Positions 61,166-64,000 of a DNA stretch of 64,000 nt are shown in pieces. How positions within the stretch are numbered: the first letter of the stretch is position 1; each line of letters opens with the position of its first letter. Origin of the DNA: Fuerstiella sp. (GTDB lineage: Bacteria; Planctomycetota; Planctomycetia; Planctomycetales; Planctomycetaceae); the NCBI GenBank assembly GCA_029247265.1, contig JAQWLN010000045.1, positions 16,501 to 80,500 on the forward strand, read 5' to 3'. The notes below the pieces were generated by a model. That model saw nothing but the letters and a program-made list of their open reading frames with translations, was not told where the DNA came from and searched no databases. The position numbers and the translations under genes are program-made.

Positions 61166-64000
61166 CTACTCCTTTGTCAGGGCTTCATCCAGATTCAACA
61201 GCACGTTGCACAGAATCGTGTTGCCCGCCAGTTCTGCCTGATCAAGATCATTGTTCACCGCAGATTCACCGACCTTCAATAGTTCAACCGCACGGGCGGG
61301 GTCGACTTTGAACTCGGCAACATAGCTTTTCCGAGCCGTTTCCAGGGCTGCAAGTTCAGTGACCGACGGTCGTCGGCTGGTCACACTTCGAAAAGCGAAT
61401 ACAACCGGCTGCTCCCTGCCTTCTGTCATCATTCTCGCCGCCAGATGTCGGGCGGCTTCGACAAACGTTGTCTCATTCAACAAGGTCAGTGCCTGCAAAG
61501 GTGTATTCGTGAGTTTGGGGCGTACCGTGCAGGATTCACGATCGGCTGCGTCCAGAATTGCCAGACTGGGAGGTGCAACCGTACGTTTCCAAATGGTGTA
61601 CAGGCCTCGGCGGTACAGGTCCTTTCCTTTGGACTGCTTGTATTTCATGTTGGACATTTCGTCCCACAGTTTCGCCGGCTGATACGGACTGACGGAAGGA
61701 CCGCCGATATCTGCCGTCATCAGGCCGGAAACGAACAGAGCCTGATCTCGAAGTTGTCGAGCCGTCAGTCGTTGACGGGGGCCGCGTGACAGCAGGCGGT
61801 TGTCGGCATCGACGTTATTGTCATCAGAAAGTCGGCGGCTGCTTTGGCGGTAAGTCGCACTCAGCGCGATCATTTTGTGAAGTGCCTTAATGTTCCACCC
61901 GGACTCCACAAATTCCACGGCCAGCCAGTCAAGCAGTTCCGGATGACTGGGAAGTTCTCCCTGCAATCCAAAGTCTCCGGCTGTTCGCACCAGTCCCGTG
62001 CCGAAGAAATTTTGCCAATATCGATTGACGATCACTCGCGCTGTCAGTGGATGAGAACCGCTGACCAGCCAGTTTGCGAAATCCACACGATTCGCTGGTC
62101 CGTCGACGTGCATGGCGGGAAAGACAGTCGGTGTACCGGATTCGACCACGTCTCCATAATTGTCATAGACCCCGCGAACGCGAACATGAGTCTGCTTCGG
62201 TGTCTCATGTTCCATCATCACCATTGTCGTTGGGTATGAGTCCAGCAGTTTGACTCGCCGTTCACGCAATTGAGCGATCGACTCCAGCAGGGCCAACGGA
62301 TCATCCGTCTTTTTTGATGTGTCACCGTCAGCCGTTGCTCGTGCCGCCAGCCACGCAACCAGCTTCTCCTGCTGAATCCTCCTGCGTTCATCCGCGCCCG
62401 TAGCCAGAATCGCTGCCACTGTACTGCGCTCAGCCAGCTGGCGAATTTCATCTTCAAACAGCGTACGTTTGTAGAATCGCAGCTCGTCGACCTGCCCTTT
62501 GAATTTGTCTCCGTATACTCCGCCGCCAATGCGCAGAGTCGCGTTCTTGCTGGTGCCCCCCGTGTTGCTGTTGGTGTTGTACAGGGTCCGAGTTTCCGCC
62601 AGCTTCCCGTTGATCCAGATCTGCTGCCCACTTGCTCTCTGAGAACCATCGTTTGTCAAAGCGACGTGAACCCATTCGTCGGCCTTCAGCGGCGTATGTG
62701 TCTCGACGGCTCCTACACCGGCGATCCAGCGAGTGATGATGTAGAACTGCAGGTGTCCGTCTCGTAACTCCACGCTGAATCCAGGGCGGGTCGTGCTGGG
62801 CGACTGGCGCGACAGAACAACACCACTGTCCAGCTCCTCCGGCTTCAGCCAGAAGCTGATGGATGACCGAGTGTGACACGCAACATCGCCGACTTTCCCC
62901 AGGGCCAGCACGCCATTCCCTCCGACAGTTGCCGACTTGCCGATCAGTCCCTCTCGCAGGACGGGCTGTCCGGCTTCAACAGTAACGCCCTCCGCTTCCA
63001 TGTCTTCGAATCGAAAATGGTGAGCCAACCCTCGTGACACAATGGAAGTGCCGTCGATTTCCGTGTCAGTGATGCCCGAATTTTGCACAACCATCCGAAA
63101 GTTGTCGACTTCCTCCTGAATCACTGGTCCCGCCTGCTTCAATTCCTGGCGCAGGTCAGTAATTTCCAGGTCGATTTTTTGCAGCTGCTTCTGCTGGTCG
63201 TTCGTTGGCGCCACAATCCATGGCTCACTGTTGCCAAACTTGATGGCTCGCCCGGACTCCGCATTGTTGTCGAAAAACGAAATCAACTGGTAGTACTCGC
63301 GCTGGGCGAGCGGATCGTATTTGTGATCGTGACAGCGAGCACAGCCCATCGTGAGCCCCATCCAGACAGTGCTGACGGTATCGACTCGATCGACGGCATT
63401 TTCCAGCAGGAATTCTTCCAGTACCAGCCCCGCTTCTGAGTTATACCGGTGATTGCGATTGAAACCGGTCGCAATTTGCTGAGGCAGTGATGCGTTCGGC
63501 AGTAGGTCACCGGCCAGCTGTTCGACGGTAAACCGATTAAAAGGCATGTTGTCATTAAACGCGTCAATCACCCAGTCCCGCCAGCGAAACATCGTGCGCG
63601 GCCCGTCGTTCTGGTAGCCGTCAGTATCTGCGTAGCGAGCAGCGTCCAACCATGTCGCCGCCATGTGTTCGCCGTAGCGTGGCGACTTCAGCAGACGGTC
63701 AACAACGCGTTCGTAAGCCTCGTTCGAAACGTCCGCCGCAAACACATCAACTTCCTCCAGTGTGGGAGGCAGCCCGGTCAGGTCGAAACTGACTCGCCGA
63801 ATCCATGTCGTCTTCGCCGCTTCGTCAGTCGGTTGTCGACCAGCTGACTCGAGGCCACGCAGAATGAAAGAGTCAACCGCGTTTCGTTGCCAGACTGCGT
63901 TCTTCGTGTTCGGCAGGGGTGGACGTTTTGGTGCCACGAACGACCAGTGCCCTTCCCATTGAGCGCCGCTCTCAATCCACTCAATCAGGATCTGTTTTTG
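61166..64000 (-). CDS. DUF1549/LamG/DUF1553 planctomycete protein, partial (N-terminus beyond right edge)
   Basis: The ORF track gives 923 residues from a GTG at 63937, but the frame is open to 64000 ([23 protein letters not shown]), so the gene starts outside, probably with a planctomycete cytochrome-like domain (PSCyt1). DUF1549 is recognised by [66 protein letters not shown] and the CxxCH in [15 protein letters not shown] concanavalin-like LamG domain follows ([20 protein letters not shown] ... [17 protein letters not shown]), then DUF1553 with [36 protein letters not shown] and [50 protein letters not shown]. Thought to be part of extracellular polysaccharide utilisation; role not shown. 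Confidence 0.95.
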   Translation of the reverse strand, partial: QKQILIEWIESGAQWEGHWSFVAPKRPPLPNTKNAVWQRNAVDSFILRGLESAGRQPTDEAAKTTWIRRVSFDLTGLPPTLEEVDVFAADVSNEAYERVVDRLLKSPRYGEHMAATWLDAARYADTDGYQNDGPRTMFRWRDWVIDAFNDNMPFNRFTVEQLAGDLLPNASLPQQIATGFNRNHRYNSEAGLVLEEFLLENAVDRVDTVSTVWMGLTMGCARCHDHKYDPLAQREYYQLISFFDNNAESGRAIKFGNSEPWIVAPTNDQQKQLQKIDLEITDLRQELKQAGPVIQEEVDNFRMVVQNSGITDTEIDGTSIVSRGLAHHFRFEDMEAEGVTVEAGQPVLREGLIGKSATVGGNGVLALGKVGDVACHTRSSISFWLKPEELDSGVVLSRQSPSTTRPGFSVELRDGHLQFYIITRWIAGVGAVETHTPLKADEWVHVALTNDGSQRASGQQIWINGKLAETRTLYNTNSNTGGTSKNATLRIGGGVYGDKFKGQVDELRFYKRTLFEDEIRQLAERSTVAAILATGADERRRIQQEKLVAWLAARATADGDTSKKTDDPLALLESIAQLRERRVKLLDSYPTTMVMMEHETPKQTHVRVRGVYDNYGDVVESGTPTVFPAMHVDGPANRVDFANWLVSGSHPLTARVIVNRYWQNFFGTGLVRTAGDFGLQGELPSHPELLDWLAVEFVESGWNIKALHKMIALSATYRQSSRRLSDDNNVDADNRLLSRGPRQRLTARQLRDQALFVSGLMTADIGGPSVSPYQPAKLWDEMSNMKYKQSKGKDLYRRGLYTIWKRTVAPPSLAILDAADRESCTVRPKLTNTPLQALTLLNETTFVEAARHLAARMMTEGREQPVVFAFRSVTSRRPSVTELAALETARKSYVAEFKVDPARAVELLKVGESAVNNDLDQAELAGNTILCNVLLNLDEALTKE

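Noticed and set aside
1-64000. tRNA, rRNA, CRISPR array, insertion sequence or prophage
   Set aside because: None seen on reading both strands; no transposase, integrase or direct repeat-spacer pattern.

Overview
The window looks like a chromosomal segment of a Planctomycetota bacterium, probably a free-living aquatic member of the Planctomycetales. The evidence is the gene content: a DUF1549/DUF1553 giant protein, a DUF1501 protein, an arylsulfatase, a Tat-exported Gfo/Idh/MocA oxidoreductase, a DUF6263 protein, a sialate O-acetylesterase, a eukaryote-like Ser/Thr kinase and very large secreted proteins of unknown function. I saw no rRNA, tRNA, CRISPR array, prophage or insertion sequence. 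The assignment is inference from content, not from a marker gene.

Layout. 1-3.3 kb: a DUF255 thioredoxin-fold protein cut by the left edge, and a HlyD-like membrane adaptor with a helix-hairpin-helix-like N-terminus. 3.4-7.1 kb: a NusG paralogue divergent from a three-gene dTDP-deoxysugar operon (a plant-type epimerase/reductase-like SDR, rmlB, rmlA). 7.2-13.5 kb: a thioredoxin-like lipoprotein-size exported protein, a Ser/Thr kinase with a MPPQQ repeat tail, accA, a CvpA-family protein and dtd. 13.6-17.8 kb: a very tight four-gene minus-strand operon (thiO-like flavoprotein, second flavoprotein, radical SAM protein, metallophosphoesterase-like protein) that I cannot match to a described pathway. 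18.2-20.6 kb: a DegT-type aminotransferase with an SGNH hydrolase. 20.7-25.7 kb: a yhdH/acuI pseudogene, ychF, a beta-lactamase-like serine hydrolase, a membrane protein and a DUF6263 protein. 25.8-34.1 kb: a minus-strand sugar-catabolism block (RbsD/FucU mutarotase, TIM-barrel sugar isomerase, aldo/keto reductase, sialate O-acetylesterase, HpcH/HpaI aldolase, two Gfo/Idh/MocA proteins). 34.3-39.0 kb: DinB protein, zinc-ribbon membrane protein and the remnants of a tad (Flp pilus) locus. 39.3-49.9 kb: an inositol-monophosphatase-family protein and two giant exported proteins, the second of which looks like two secreted proteins fused end to end. 50.1-55.3 kb: RidA, isoaspartyl peptidase, FmdB-like protein, sulfatase, DUF1501. 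56.0-61.1 kb: korAB (2-oxoacid:ferredoxin oxidoreductase) with a clear terminator, then a C45-type acyltransferase gene interrupted by a single in-frame TGA. 61.2-64.0 kb: DUF1549/LamG/DUF1553 protein cut by the right edge.

Two themes stand out. First, four loci are broken in ways that can be read directly in the sequence (yhdH microdeletion, tadC internal deletion, tadB 5' truncation with loss of the tad ATPase region, in-frame TGA in the C45 gene); either this genome is losing functions or the assembly has errors, and read mapping would decide. Second, there are candidate undescribed systems: the four-gene flavoprotein/radical SAM/phosphoesterase operon, the giant modular envelope proteins, and two families of short dispersed intergenic repeats present in two copies each.
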